Source: Romanomermis culicivorax
Taxonomy: Eukaryota > Nematoda > Enoplea > Mermithida > Mermithidae
Length of the DNA stretch: 64,000 bases
NCBI GenBank assembly: GCA_963922205.1
Contig: CAWUHX010000013.1
Location: forward strand, 1,798,001 to 1,862,000
Direction: 5' to 3'
The first letter of the stretch is position 1, and every line of letters starts with the position of its first letter. Shown here piece after piece: positions 44,267-56,665 of the stretch. Position numbers and translations under genes: made by a program. Below the pieces are notes generated by a model, which did no database searches, was not told the DNA's origin, and worked only from the letters and a program-made list of their open reading frames with translations.

Positions 44267-47200
44267 TTACTGCTGCTTCCCCCCGCATCTATAGCCTCCT
44301 CGAGGCCTTCCTCGATAGTATCTCCTCTGGCTTCTGGCCTTGGCCTCCAGTTCGACCTCCATCTTGGCCTTGGTTCTGGCCTTGTTGGCGGCCACTGCAT
44401 CTGCCAAGCAGTTCGGAATTCTGATTGTGAAATTGCCCGTCCGGGTCTTGGCCTTGGTGTTGCCAGTTTCCTCCGCCTCTGTAGGGTCACTGAGGGCGCC
44501 CTCGGAAGCCTCCTCTGACTTGACCTCCACCATACCCCAGTCTACCCCCGTATGGGGCAGGGTTCAAGAATACATCCACTCTCCCCTGTTGTCTCTGGGC
44601 TGAACCACTGCTAATGGAACCGCTATATTGTTGCTTTTGTTGTCAAAAAGTTGAACTTGAGGATTTTGATGAAGTTGATAGAGTTTGAGATAATGGACTT
44701 TTGTACGAAGAACTAGCAGCTCCACTATATGACCTCTTCTGGTCGAAGTTGATGGTTGTTGCATCATTGGCCATTGTTTCTTAGCTGGTAGAAGTCTAGG
44801 CACCTTAAACTTACCTGGGCTCTTGGCATCTGTGCCCTGATATTTATCAGGCTTTGGTTTGTCATTGCCCGGTGCCCTCCTTTTCACACCCATTTGGTTT
44901 AACCTCTGCAAACCCATAAAGATATATTGATTAAAGGCTGCAATGTAGAATTCATCTACATGGTTTACCTGGGCTTCAATGACTAGTTGTCTGTTCCCAA
45001 ACGAACACACCTGGGCATACCATCTACCAATTGCCGTGGGCGTGATCGAAGCAAAATCCAACTGTAAGAATATCATCAGGGTCACATACCTGATGGCTAT
45101 AAAGATGTCTGAAGCGTCATAATCCTGGAGCCACCTGGGAATGAGAGCCAAAATGATCCATTCCCAAATTTTTTCAGGTACATGTTCTCTGTCAAACATG
45201 AAACCTCCTTGCATTTAGAATTGCTGGTGGCAGTAATTATCATGATTTTTGGCCATGGCATCATTGACCATTCTGTGAACCATTGGCCGTTCTTGGCGGT
45301 CAAAGGCAAAATAATTGGTGACCTCTGGATTTTCAAATGAGATCGGGCCAATCATTCACTTCTGTTCTCTTTGCCACTCCCAATAATCAATCAGAGTTTC
45401 TGCTCATTGACCAGAAGTGACATATTGCTGTGGTTCCCTTGCGGGTCTATTACCTACCACATTCAATTTTTCCTTTGATTCAAAATTGGGCTTTACCAAC
45501 AGGCTTCCAACCTGTTTCTTACTCTTGGCAGTACAGCTTGTGGGAAGGGACTTAGTTTTGCCAGATGATGTACTAACCTCTCCACCAGTTTTTGATACTG
45601 TTTGTGTCAGAGTGTACGAAGCAGCGGATGTTGCTGACCTACCCGATTTTGTTTGACTTTTTGAGGTCTCCATTTTTGTTTGACCCTTTGAGGTCTCCAT
45701 TTTCGACTTTTGCGTTGTGTCGATATATCTGGGGTCGTCGTTTCTTCGGCCTGTCGTAGGTGCCATTTTTGGAAGTGGTCACGGGCGTTCGTTGCGGCTG
45801 CTGTTCCGCTGCTAGTCTATGTGCCTGTGCCTTACTTAGTCTTTGTCCGCATCTTACCTTTTCTCTGCCTAGATGGTGGATGAATTTTTCCGACATTCCT
45901 CCAGCCAACATCTACTGAACTTTCTCAGGAGGCTATACTCTGGGGATTCTTTCATGATAAATTTTTCTCCTCTTCATCAGCTCTGTGGCCGCTACAGCTG
46001 AATCTGAGCTGTCATCAGTGTATGACTGCTCCTTCAACTTTTTCTGCAATGCCCGCTGGCACAGGAATTCCTGCTGCCCCAGGCATTTCTGTTCCTGAAT
46101 TTTGGCCTGAAGGGCCTCAGGCTTCGCTTGCAGGTCCTGATGCTTAGGATCTTTAGGTTTGACAGGTATTTCCTGGGATGCTTCTTGCATCTTGTCCAGT
46201 CTAACATTGATTCCCGACATTTTAGTTGTGCCCTTGTCTATTTGAGTCTGGATTTTTTCCTCCTCAATTTCCTGTTGCTGCGTTTTAGCCTCCATGGAGT
46301 CTTTCTCCTCCGCTGTCTGGCTCGCAGATTCCAGAATCTCACCTTCTTCTTCCTCCTTCAAACTGGACACAGAGTCTGAATTCCGTATCTAGGGCAACAG
46401 ATGTTTAATTTTAGCTGGTAAAACAGCTGGCGTCGGAGGCACAGTTTGCATTATGGTGACAACTTCCCGTTCTACTTTTACTGGTTGCTGTACTTGAGGT
46501 ACTTGAGTTGGCTGTGCCACCGCTGGTTGTGCTTGCCGCAGCACCACATCTACCACTGCAGCAGCTTGTGTAGCTCTGGTGGACCAATGCTGGTTGTTGT
46601 GTTTTGACCACCAGGGCCAGTGCTTGCAGCTGTGTCTTAACCTGTCCTGACCCTCCAGCTTGCGCTGTTTGGGCTACTGAAGGACGATTTAAAGGTACTT
46701 TAGATACCAACTCACCAGCTGGGGTATACGTTAATGTATACACGGGCATATCCAAAGCCAATGTTCTCTCCTGGAAGCTATTGCTGACAAATTCCGGTCT
46801 GATTTGGAGTGGATTTCGTGGAGTATATGCCGTTGGGTAGTCCATTGGTTCTGTGTCTTCCCTCATGGGATACCGCAATCCGGGTGTCAAAGTCTTGAAG
46901 CTTATATAATAAAAAGTTACGTAATAGTAAGGATTCACCTTATAAGCTTTGTCCTTTAGTAACAATTTATAGTCCCCAGTTTGCAAGGCTTCCTCAGCCT
47001 CTCTAAATTGTAGCGGGACAAATCCGAACCGATTCTGCCACAACTGTACCCCTGTTTTCAATGGATTTCGGGGTTCCAATGGTGGCAACATTGCTGCTAG
47101 CTCTAAATAGTAAGCCAGGCAGTCGCCTGACTTCCAGGATATGTGTTTTATCGCTTCTTGGCCGTCTCTACTATAACTATTTAGAAAACTGTTATTTAGC

Positions 47201-48802
47201 AGCTGTGCTGTTTTGAAATCACACTCTGCTCTAGAAGGAGGCCATGGCAAATGATAGGTCAAAGGCATAAATTTACAGATTTGCTCTAACTCCGTGAAGT
47301 TTCACTCATCCAAAACTTTCAATATCTTGGCCAAATTCGAGGTGTAAAAGTTTGTCCTATAGACTCCTTCATGATCTTCTATGTCCACTGGGTAATGGTT
47401 ATTACCAGAGAACGCTTCTTGTGGGATCTCATCAGGCTTCCCGGCTTGTAGCCAGTATAGCTTAGCATTTTTGTACAGCATCATTGATATCTTACTGTCT
47501 AAATCCCAAAAAAAACCTACCGCTTTTGAGATTTTCCAGGATATCTGGGCTGATATTACTCTAGTCTGGCATTTGAACATCCTGAATATGGTCGGGATCA
47601 CTGTCTTCACTATACCCATTGTCTTTGAGTGGCTTGCTATCCCTTGGGAGTAGGGTGTAAAATCCACTCAGCAATGGGACATCTCGTCCTCTGGCCCCAT
47701 TACACTCTGTTGATGCGGTATAATAACCCGTGTTATTTCCCTGAACTTGAATTGCCAAATGGTTGTACATCTCACACTTCATCATATGGTACACTATATT
47801 AGGCTGTACCTGATCAGTTTCCATGGCCTGGGACCCTAGTCCCATTTGGCAATTCACGTGCCCTGGTATTGCCGAATACTGTTGGTAAAAATGAAGGGCA
47901 ACTGTATTGATCTGTTTGGGTTCCATTCTATCATGATCGAAGACCTGCATCTGCATCAGCAGGTAATCGGCCATGCCATAATGGATGGCAGCAAACATGA
48001 CCAATAAAGAATAATAGGCCTCTAGAGCTGCGTACCTCAGCTCTTCCGGTAAAATGCCTCTTTTGGCAAACTGATCACGGTTCGCCTTAAGTGTGAAGTC
48101 ATATCTATAGGGGCCGACATCTATTAAGTAAAATTCAATAAACAATCCCTTTTACCTGAAGGTTTTGGGACATATACCCATATGAAAACATTGTTTCTCT
48201 AGGTTCGGCCCTACCATTGTCAAGGCGAAGTGGTCTAAATCATAGTAGCGACCTCTGGTCTTTCTAAGATGTTCCTGCAAGGGGACAGCTTTGTCCCTAT
48301 CCTTATTATCTCGCCATGATCTGCATACATTGTATATGCTAACTAAATCCTCTAGTACTAAATACCGGGCAAATAACATGTCTGAGTTTAGGAAATCGTG
48401 AAGACTTACCCATTCTTTCTCCAATAGGCCGGTGGTATTGATTACATAAGTTTGACCATTGGTTAAAGCGAAGCTTACATATTGGGCAAATTGCTTTCCC
48501 ATCGGGTTGTCGACCTCTCTCATTTTAAACAAGGCCGTGACTTTGTCCTGATGTACCTTTTCGACATAGAATCTGCAAACTGGTTGTCCTCTAAAAATTG
48601 AGACTTCTCGGATATACTGGAGTACTTGGCTAGCCTTACCCATGTCTACCAGGACTGGTTCCTTGGGATTAGCTGGTCAGTATCCAAAAGTGGCTTTGAA
48701 CCACTCATCCAGTTTGTGGACTCTGACGACCCTTATGACATTGTAATCTAAATATTTAAAGATACTGTAAGTTTGGTTACTTATTCCCCTTCTTTCCAGC
48801 AT
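44267..48802 (-). pseudogene. E2 ORF3: exonuclease-like domain + coiled coil + RGG tail
   Basis: Starts at ATG 48802 and runs about 1,500 codons to TAA 44267, collinear with E1 ORF3. Exonuclease-like motifs are decayed: motif I FYVEK (D replaced by Y), motif II LEDLVS (intact, about 48340), motif [12 protein letters not shown] (D replaced by E). It continues with a [17 protein letters not shown] segment also seen in E1, an [15 protein letters not shown] region, a Pro/Val/Gln-rich stretch, an acidic coiled coil (about 46370-45930), a Lys/Ser/Thr-rich linker and the conserved hydrophobic domain (about 45230-44900). The Gly/Arg-rich tail ends near RGRPRGGYR. A stop near 48670, a frameshift near 48150 and several later breaks are present. 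Confidence 0.7.
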
Positions 48803-49332
48803 CTATTTAAGGTCTATTACACCAACACCACTACACCAAGTGGTTTAAGTTTCATAGAGAAATAAATTAATGCAGGCTTGTGTTAGGTGAGCCACTGATA
48901 TACAAACATTGAGCTGGTAGGCAACTAACACCTTACCAAATCTTACCCTTGCTACCTCTATATGTTGGGGAGGGTAGACCTGATCTGATTGTCCACCACT
49001 TGATCAGACACCAATCTCTGACCAGCTGCTTGAGTGACCAACTACGCTCTATTTGTGGTGCTCAGTATTTACAATTTTTATAGCACTTGAGATTGATAAA
49101 TTTTTTATGATTTTGATATCAAAAAGTGATATAATTTGATTTGAAAATAATTAATTTTGTTGAAATTTGATAATTTAGAATTCGAACGGGCTGAACCCAA
49201 GGTTCTAGGTTTCCCTCGAAAGGTCTAACTCTCGCTGATAGCAGGTTTATTTCCCACTTCAGAAATTTCTTGATTGGCTGTGAGTTTCCGATTCTCGGTA
49301 CTCCCATTTTTCGTCCTCTCTAAGTCCTAACC
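48803..49332 (-). other. E2 spacer upstream of ORF3
   Basis: No ORF recognised. The sequence may be leader for ORF3. I see no splice signal that clearly joins it to gag. Confidence 0.4.
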
Positions 49333-49548
49333 TCATCTGCCCTCTGGGGCCCCAAGCTGGTCTTCCAGTGACTTCTGGGCATTTTCTGCCATTTCCAAAA
49401 GTTTGATAAAATAAGTTCGAAACTTACCATCGATGAAAAAGAACAGGTTATCTTGCAAGTGTTGGGGATTTCCATATTCTACGTGGTGCTCCGTGTGCCA
49501 CCACTCGCACATCAGAGCTTGTTGGCAGTTCCGCGCGCCTTTTCCCAT
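49333..49548 (-). CDS. Small unrecognised ORF in E2 spacer
   Basis: 71 codons starting at ATG 49548 (MGKGARNCQQALMCEWWHTE) and stopping at 49333. It has balanced, protein-like composition with a helical C-terminus (YFIKLLEMAENAQKSLEDQL) and stands out from the AT-rich surroundings. It lies upstream of ORF3 in the element's sense. No family recognised; E1 has no counterpart I can see. It could be a piece of an accessory gene or chance. Confidence 0.35.
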   Translation of the reverse strand: MGKGARNCQQALMCEWWHTEHHVEYGNPQHLQDNLFFFIDGKFRTYFIKLLEMAENAQKSLEDQLGAPEGR

Positions 49549-50092
49549 TTTCGATTTTTTTTGAAAATTTGCTCTTTCGAATAATAAAAATTAAAAATTT
49601 TATAAATTTTCCGAATGCCGAAAAAGTATAATTTAGCAATTTTGCTAATTTCTATTTTATGCAATTTGAGGAATGTTTTACTTCTTCCTTCCGATGGAAG
49701 TATAGAATTCAGATAAGTGGGGCAGCAATAATTTGTTTTTTAGAAAAAATGAAAAATTTGAAAGTTATAATTTTTTGAAAAATATCTGAAAAATGTTTTG
49801 GGTTGTCACTTTGGTCTAAAATCCTGAAGAATTTTTCCCAAAGTCTGAGAAATATGAAAAATTTACAAAATTATTACGAATAATATGCAAATGCAATAAA
49901 TATTACAAAATATTGCAAAACATTTTTAAAATAAGTACTTAAATGTGCGATAATACACAAAAATAAAAAATCTGCACAAGATTGCGCATAGATTCGCCTC
50001 AAGCAAATTTCAAAATGAAAACAATTGTTTTGGCTCCAGTCGTAACTGTTTGTGCCATATTGGAAAATGAGGTATTTTACTGACGTGGCGCA
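49549..50092 (-). other. E2 AT-rich spacer
   Basis: AT-rich, no coding content recognised. Its end (50084-50092) forms the left target duplication of the MITE. Confidence 0.45.
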
Positions 50093-50575
50093 GGTATTAT
50101 TGTAGTACGTGCACCAGAGCAAATTTTTTCATCTCCGGTTGGTTTTGAACTGCAGACTGTTGCGTACGAAGCAAGCGCCTAACCGATTGAGCTAAACCAT
50201 ACAACCTAACTGGGCTACGATTTAATTCTTATACCATAAATTGTTTTTGTTTTTGACAAAAACTTGTTTTTGAATTGTTTTTTTTGAAATTGTTTTTGAC
50301 AAAAAATGAAATTTGTTTTTGATAAAAAATGCAAAATTTGTAATGTGTAAAGTGTTATTTTTACTTTTTAAAGCTGATAATTGCGTAGTTTTCATATTAC
50401 ATTTTGAGTTTTATGTGAAAAGTGTACTGTAGAACGACATTGGCTTACTGTAGGAAAAAATTGACATGATTTTTGAACTCCACGGCATCGATTTACCTAG
50501 GTTACTATGTTACATATGCAAATTTCACAATGGTTCACAAAATATGAAGTCTGGTGCATGTACTACACTAATACC
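50093..50575. mobile_element. 483-bp MITE with 27-bp TIRs and 9-bp target duplication (MULE-like)
   Basis: Inverted termini starting GGTATTA..GTAGTAC.TGCACCAGA at 50093-50119 and 50549-50575 (4 mismatches in 27 bp). The 9-bp direct repeat CGTGGCGCA flanks it exactly at 50084-50092 and 50576-50584. There is no coding capacity. A 9-bp duplication is typical of Mutator-like (MULE) elements, so that superfamily is the best guess. It sits inside E2, between integrase and ORF3. Confidence 0.85.
50134..50203 (-). other. tRNA-like sequence inside the MITE
   Basis: The minus strand reads TAGCTCAATCGGTTAGGCGC (box A and D-arm), an anticodon stem TTGC/GCAA with loop TTCGTAC, and a degraded T-arm (GTTCAAAACC). 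If it were a tRNA the anticodon would be CGT (threonine). The acceptor and T stems do not pair, so it is tRNA-derived, not a working gene. Confidence 0.6.
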
Positions 50576-50639
50576 CGTGGCGCATCCTGATTTGCTCACG
50601 CTATTCACTGCAAGACCCTAGTGGTCTCCTAATAAAAAT

Positions 50640-51195
50640 GTTTCAACCTGCTGATTGAAACAATTTGGCTATTTAGCAGATTGTCCCAATGAACAATGGT
50701 GACAACATTTTCCGCTGCTCGCGAAATGTCCGTAATTATGAATGGACCAGACCATGGTAGTCCTAATTTCTTCTGCTTGTCTACTTTGAGCAGAACCCAG
50801 TCCTTTTCCTTGAACCTGTATTCTTTGGACTATTTATCGAAGTATTTCTTCAATTTTTCAGCAGCATTCTGGATATGTTTAGCAATATCCTCCTAAAGAT
50901 TGACTAAATGGTTTGTCAACACAAATTTGTAAGCCTCTGCATTAATGTCCAACATTACAATATCATATGCTTCCGACAAGTTTAACCTGAAGGTTGCCTT
51001 GTGTCCTTTAAGCAATGAATTAGGGGATTGTCCTGTTGCTGCATGTAGCATAGCATTGTAGGCAAAGATCACAGATCTTAAATATCCTGGCCAGTTATCT
51101 TTTTCTTCAATCACCACTTTTCTGAGCTGCTTAATGAGTGTCTGCTTGAATCTTTCAACCATACCATTTCCCTGAAGATGGTAAAGTGGGGTATA
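50640..51195 (-). pseudogene. E2 integrase C-terminal remnant
   Basis: The core end reads LQGNGMVERFKQTL (with the catalytic E), DNWPGYLRSV and ATGQSPNSLL. It continues through a coiled coil and the C-terminal WVLLKV..GPFIITDI module to about 50650. A stop lies near 50830. The finger and the two core aspartates are missing because the foreign piece replaces them. Confidence 0.85.
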
Positions 51196-51790
51196 TACTT
51201 ACCCGTACGCACGTGCGCCGCCGATTTTTGAGCGGGCCCCGCAATTTGCGGCCCAGAAATTGAACGCACAATCGTGCGCCGCATTGCAGGTGCTGGGCGA
51301 AAAATTTGTGGGACCCAATAATTTTGCGCGTGCGGGCAAGTAGAAACCATTTCTACTTTTACGCACATTTGTAACTCATGTGGATCAGGAACCACCGCCG
51401 CAGTACAGTAAAGTATTGTTTTTTGCCCATGGCGCACGATTGAACTTCATTTTCGAGCCCCCCCCCCCCCCGTTGGCGCGATGCGATCACATGCAAATAT
51501 TTTTAGCTTGTTTCTGAAATGGGGGGAAAACTTTGGACTGTTTCCCAAGTTGGAAAAAAACATTTTGGGATGCACAGTAGAAAATTCAAAAAATATTACA
51601 CATGGAAAATACATGGCTACTGTGCCTGGCGCATTTTAAAACGCAATGTCATACGTTCAGGGGAGGGGCACCGTTTTTTCCTCAGATGGGGTGTTTTGAG
51701 GAAAAAATTTCGAAATGAGGAAAAAAATTTTGGGTATGGTTCTCATTGAGGAAAAAATTTGAGGGAATTCAAAACCGAAAAGATGTCAAG
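51196..51790. other. Foreign 595-bp piece in E2 pol
   Basis: Replaces the end of RT, RNase H and the integrase start. It has GCGC/GTGCGC-rich motifs at about 51210-51340, a run of 14 C near 51462-51475 and a stretch with repeated GAGGAAAAAATTT. No ORF or known element is recognised, and no target duplication shows at its edges. Confidence 0.5.
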
Positions 51791-53570
51791 ATATGTCCTA
51801 AAAAATGGACTCTCTCTAGGAGAAATTCACACTTCTCCGGCTTCAAGGTCAAGTGGGCCTTTTTTAGAGCTTGCAGGACTAGCTCTAGATTAACAAGATG
51901 TTCCTCAAATGTGTTTGAGAATATTATAATATCGTCTATATACACTAGACAGACCTTCCATACATATGGGAGCAGGACTCTTTCCATCATGTGCTGGAAC
52001 TCTGCTGGCGCATTCTTTAAACTGAAAGGCATAACCTTAAATTGATACAGCCCTTCCTGGCAGATGAAAGCAGTTTTCTCCTTGCTTTCTTCATCCATTG
52101 GCACTTGCCAATACCCTGATTTGAGATCTAAGGTGGTATAAAATTTGGCTCTACCTAAACAGTCTAGATAGTCATCCATTCAAAGTCCACTACTGGTTGC
52201 TTGGTACCATCCTTTTTACCTACTAAGAATAAGGGAGCTGCCCAAGGCGACTTTGATGGCTCTATAACACCCTTTTTGAGCATATCTTGGACATGCTCAC
52301 AAACATGTGGCCTTAAATTTATAGCAGTCCTGTGGTACCTTTTGGCCACAGGTATCGCCTGTATTTATTTTACAGGTCAAATAGGGTGTAGAAGTTGGAG
52401 GATCATTTGGCAAGCTGAACACATCTCTATATTTTGCGAGACATCGTAGAGCTTGTTCCAATTGCTCAGATGGTATGTTAGATTTAGCCAGCATACTGTA
52501 CAAAGCTTCCCTGAACTCTCTCTCATTGTTTTGAGTCGAATCAGGTTTAGCTTGAACTGCACAGGTTTGCAGCTTCTCCTCCTCCTCAACTATCTTCCCC
52601 TTTAGCTGATCCTCGTTATCAGCATCACATAACACGGAATTATTATAGGCAATTATTTGATTGCATTTCAAATGGCATCCTGATCCCATGGTATTAGATA
52701 CCATAACTACAAAATCACTCTTAGTACCATGTACTATAGTACTATCATTATGGAACCTTCCCTCACTTTCTTCAGATTCTACTATGATTCCATTCAGGCG
52801 ATTTTCACCTACCTTGTCCCAAAGCTTTGCTTTCAGAAGTATATCAGTACCACTAGGTAAGTAGATTTGATTCACACTTACTGCTGGCACCGAAACCTTT
52901 AACAGGCAAATCTTTGGCTGACACTGGTCAGCGGCACTCATTGTGGATTCTGCGGCACTCATGGTCATGACCTCTCCACAATTTGTTTGGGGCTGGTCAG
53001 GTGTCACATATATCTTTTGTTGGCGATTGTTGAGCATCATCATCCTGTTTCTGAAATCTATTATGACTCCTACCTGAGGATGAGCCAAAAAGTCTGTTCC
53101 CACTATAACATTTTCAACTGCTTCAGGAATTACAATTGCTTTTACTGGGAACTGTCCACACAGGGTATCCATCCTAAATTGAATATACTCATGGGCTTGG
53201 ACTGTTTTACTGTTAGCTACAGTGACATTTAATATCCTCGGATGTTCAGTGTAGTCTGGACCCAAAGTTTCTTTCAGAAACTTGGCTGACATTACAGTAC
53301 ACTAAGCTCCTGTGTCAATTAGAGCCAATGTCTTACGACCTCCTACAATGACCTCAATATGGAATGGGGCTGTTTTGGGGTATGTATCCAGCAAATGTTG
53401 CTCCTGAGGGCTAGCTGGTGTGCCTCTCTTTATCACCTGTACTGCTGGTATTACAGTTTCAGCTGCTATAGCATTCATTTGGACAATACTACCCAATACT
53501 ACATTAGGGCAATTCACTCTCTGCTCTACCTGGCCCAAGGGATTTATTTGTGATTGCCTAGCAACCATTA
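51791..53570 (-). pseudogene. pol: E2 protease and partial RT
   Basis: Protease starts with TLALIDTGA (about 53315-53302), stops there once, and continues with VIVGTDFLAHP. The linker to RT is preserved to about 52340. RT has KKGVIEPSKSPWA and KKDGTKQPVVDF; a deletion then removes the segment between VVDF and MDDYLDCLG. The catalytic YIDD (51942-51931) is intact. Reading stops at the foreign piece after VHFLGHIL. Confidence 0.9.
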
Positions 53571-53572
53571 CA

Positions 53573-56569
53573 CTAGAATAATCCTTCTGGGGCTGCTGAT
53601 TGTGAACTGACCCTATTGCAGAGTCTAAGTTGGTCCCGTAATAGCCTGAGTTGGCTGAGGTGACTGTAAGGCAGCTTGCTGTTGGTATTGCTGCATTTGT
53701 TGATATTGCTTTTGCAGTTCTTTCTGCCTTTTAAATTCCAGAAATTTGTTCTAATCCAAATTCTGTTGAAAATTTTCATGGTTATCCTGATAACTGGAGT
53801 AACCAACATTATAGGCACCTCTGCCTCTGCTATTGAAATTAGCATTCCGGTAACCTCCTCTACCTCTGTAGTTACCTCTAGCAAAATTTTTGAAGCCTCC
53901 CCTATTGAAGTTAGGGAAGCTAGCTCTGCCTCTGCTCCTGTGCTCGGACAAAACTCACAGTGTCCTGCAGTCTGCAGTATTATGTGTTATGTTCTTGTGG
54001 AACTCACACCATGGTTTTGTCGGATCTCGGGAGACTTGACCTCCCTGGCTGGTGCCGGGTATGGCCACATCAGACCAATTTTCCATTTGCCTACCATCAA
54101 CCTTTTGCTGGAGCTGATTGAATCTTTCGATGAGTTGTACCGTTTCTCTAGAAATTTTTAACAGAAGAGACTCCTTCTTACCTTTTTCGGTCTGAGCCCT
54201 AGGGGCTTCCCGAACTGGAATCTCCTCCATTTCAGGTGAATCACTTTTAGACCTTTGGGTCTGGGCTGGTACCTGATTACCTAAACTTTGATATGGTTGC
54301 TGAAACCTTTGTCTCTGGCTCTGTTGAAAACCCTCTGACTGATTCCTAGCAACTACGGCAATTTCAGGATCATGCCCACTAGGCATACCTACTTCATTAA
54401 TTACAATAGGATCCTGTTGAGTACCCTTGGGTCCATACCTCTGAAAGGCATTCCTATATCTATGTTCAATGTCATGAACTTCAACTGCTAGATCATACCA
54501 AGTTCTAAAGGTATGTTTTGAATTCTTAAGTTCAGACTGGAACGTAGGGTCACTCTTATATATGAAGGTGTCAATGATCAGTCTCTGTTTAGACTGATAG
54601 TCCAAATCACCTTTGACTAGTTCCACTAATATACTGACCCTTTTCAAAAATTCTACGGCCTGTTCATTGGGTCTTTGTTGGATCTCAAACAACTCCCTGG
54701 TTAACATTTCCAGGTTGCACTCAGGGGCAAAGACATTTATAATGGCTCTCCTGGCCTCCCTATAGGTCATGTTGTCTCCTGCAACAGTCTTCGGTCTACC
54801 TTTAGAAAGCCTCAGCAGTGCTTCATACTTAGCTGATTCGGGTGTATCCCTACGGAATTCCCCTTCAAGTGCTGTCAAGAAGCTAAGCAACTACTGCAAT
54901 TTCAAGATCATGCCCACTGTGCTTGGCTACCTCATTGATAACAATTGGATCCTGCTGAGTACCCTTTGGTCCATACCTTTGAAAGGCATTTTTAGATCTT
55001 CGTTCAATATCATGAACTTCTAGTACTAAATCATACCAAGTTCTAAAGGTATGCTTGGAATTTTTCAGTTCAGACTGAAATGTGGATCACTTTTATACAC
55101 AAAGGTGTCAATAATCAGTCTTTGCTTTGACTGATAGTGTAAATCACCCTTTACAAGTTCCACTAAAATAGTGACTCTCTTTAAAAAGTCAAGTGTCTGT
55201 TTGTTGGTCTTTGTTGGATCTCAAACAATTCCCTTGTTAACATTTCCAGGTTACATTCTGGTGCAAAGATATTGATTATGGCTCTCCTGGCATCCCTATA
55301 GGTCATGTTGTCACTTGCAACAGCCTTCGGTCTGCCTTTAGAAAGCCTCAGCAGTGCTTCATACTTAGCTGATTCAGGTGTATCCCTACGGAATTCCCCT
55401 TCTAGTGCTGTCAGGAAGCTAAGCAACTGCTGATTTACCATACCTTCTTCTAAAAGTTTGGGTAACACACCTTTAACGATATTCCTAATAACAATCTCTT
55501 GTGCCAAATTATTTGTCGGCATCTCCCTCTTATCATATGCTGCTGTTAAAACTGGATCCATATCAGAGTTTAGAGATTGCAGCATGATTCAATTTGGATC
55601 TCGTTGCGGTGGTACACCTCCTTGATTTGATGGCAAATTGTCTCTGTCAAATTGATAATCCCTACGTGGGAAACATGCCAGTTGATCTGGTCTAGGGGTA
55701 TTTGGATCACCTATATTTCCTCTACCATCATAGACCACTCTTGTCAAACTTGGATGCTGCGAAGCTATCTGATTTTGATTCCTAAGGTCTGCTGATTGCT
55801 CAGCTCCCTCGAATTGAACATCTTCAGCTGATCCTCTCCAACTTTTGGGCTGAAAATCGAGTCTTTGCCCTTCATCAACTTCTGGCCTGTTACTAGGCCC
55901 TGCACCTGCATATGTTTCAGCTAAGAGATGGTTGTCTTTTTCTGCACCAGTATTACATGGTCTAACCTGTCTATCCAGCTCCAGTCGGTGACTGTGGGCT
56001 TCCCTTTTGTTGTCCTCTGTAGCAGCATTCGCAATGATGTTGAACCAAGCTTCGATGGTTCCTTTCAATTCCCATAGCTGCATCACCAATTCTTGATTGG
56101 ACATCTCGGGAGCTCTTTCCTGTTGGTGAAATCCCTCTTGATGTTGTAGAATGCTCTCTAATCGTTGTCATTTGATTTTGGGGTCCACTCCATTCAAATT
56201 TGGTCGAATTTTGGGGGTAATGATGTCCCTTTTCAGTCCTGCTAATTCGACCCGTGGTGGTGATCGTTTAACATTTTGTGGCAGCAGTCCATCGGCGTCT
56301 TGATTTGGATTCGCCAGGCCTGCCTCCTGTCCATCCATGGCAATCGTGGGCAGGTGGTCTAATGGTACCCCAGCATCCTGGGGGGTAAAATGCATTGCCT
56401 GTTGTTGCAATGGCTGAACCCTCGCAGGAGTCTGATCTGGAATCACTGGGTCTGGAGCAGCATGCCGTTGCTGATTTCTGTCTCCCAAATTGAGTAGATT
56501 TCCAGCACTCGCTACTCTGGCTGGTGATCTATGCAAAGTATTACCTCTCGCTATCCTTTCATTAGGCAT
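53573..56569 (-). pseudogene. gag: E2 gag with internal duplication
   Basis: Begins at ATG 56569 (MPNERIARGNTLHRSP). The N-terminal half is Gln/Pro/Asp-rich with a stop at 56168. Capsid-like helices (LSFLTALEGEFRRDTPESAK) occur twice because of a 536-bp duplication. The zinc motif WCEFHKNITHNTADC (CHHC type) is at about 54010-53965. An Arg/Gly-rich stretch (SRGRASFPNFNRGG..RGRGGYR) follows, then a Gln-rich linker to protease. E1 gag has the same order. Confidence 0.85.
54350..55421 (-). repeat. 536-bp tandem duplication in E2 gag
   Basis: Segments around 54350-54885 and 54886-55421 are direct repeats with period 536 bp and roughly 90 per cent identity. For example, the GCAACAG..CTTCGGTCT block occurs at 54781 and 55317. 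The copy nearer the gag start has more breaks. Confidence 0.85.
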
Positions 56570-56650
56570 TTTAAATCCTGCTAACTTTCTGTAGAAACCT
56601 GGAGGATATTCCTTTCTCCTAGTTTGACTACAATGTTCTGTTATGAGGAG

Positions 56651-56663
56651 TTAAAAGCCACCA
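56651..56663 (-). other. E2 primer binding site
   Basis: Minus-strand TGGTGGCTTTTAA, two bases after the 5' LTR. Its first nine bases equal those of the E1 and E3 sites; it then diverges. Confidence 0.6.
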
Positions 56664-56665
56664 CT

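Noticed and set aside
51111-51437. 108-codon minus-strand frame in the foreign piece
   Set aside because: It joins unrelated sequence to the integrase end in a wrong frame, no domain seen.
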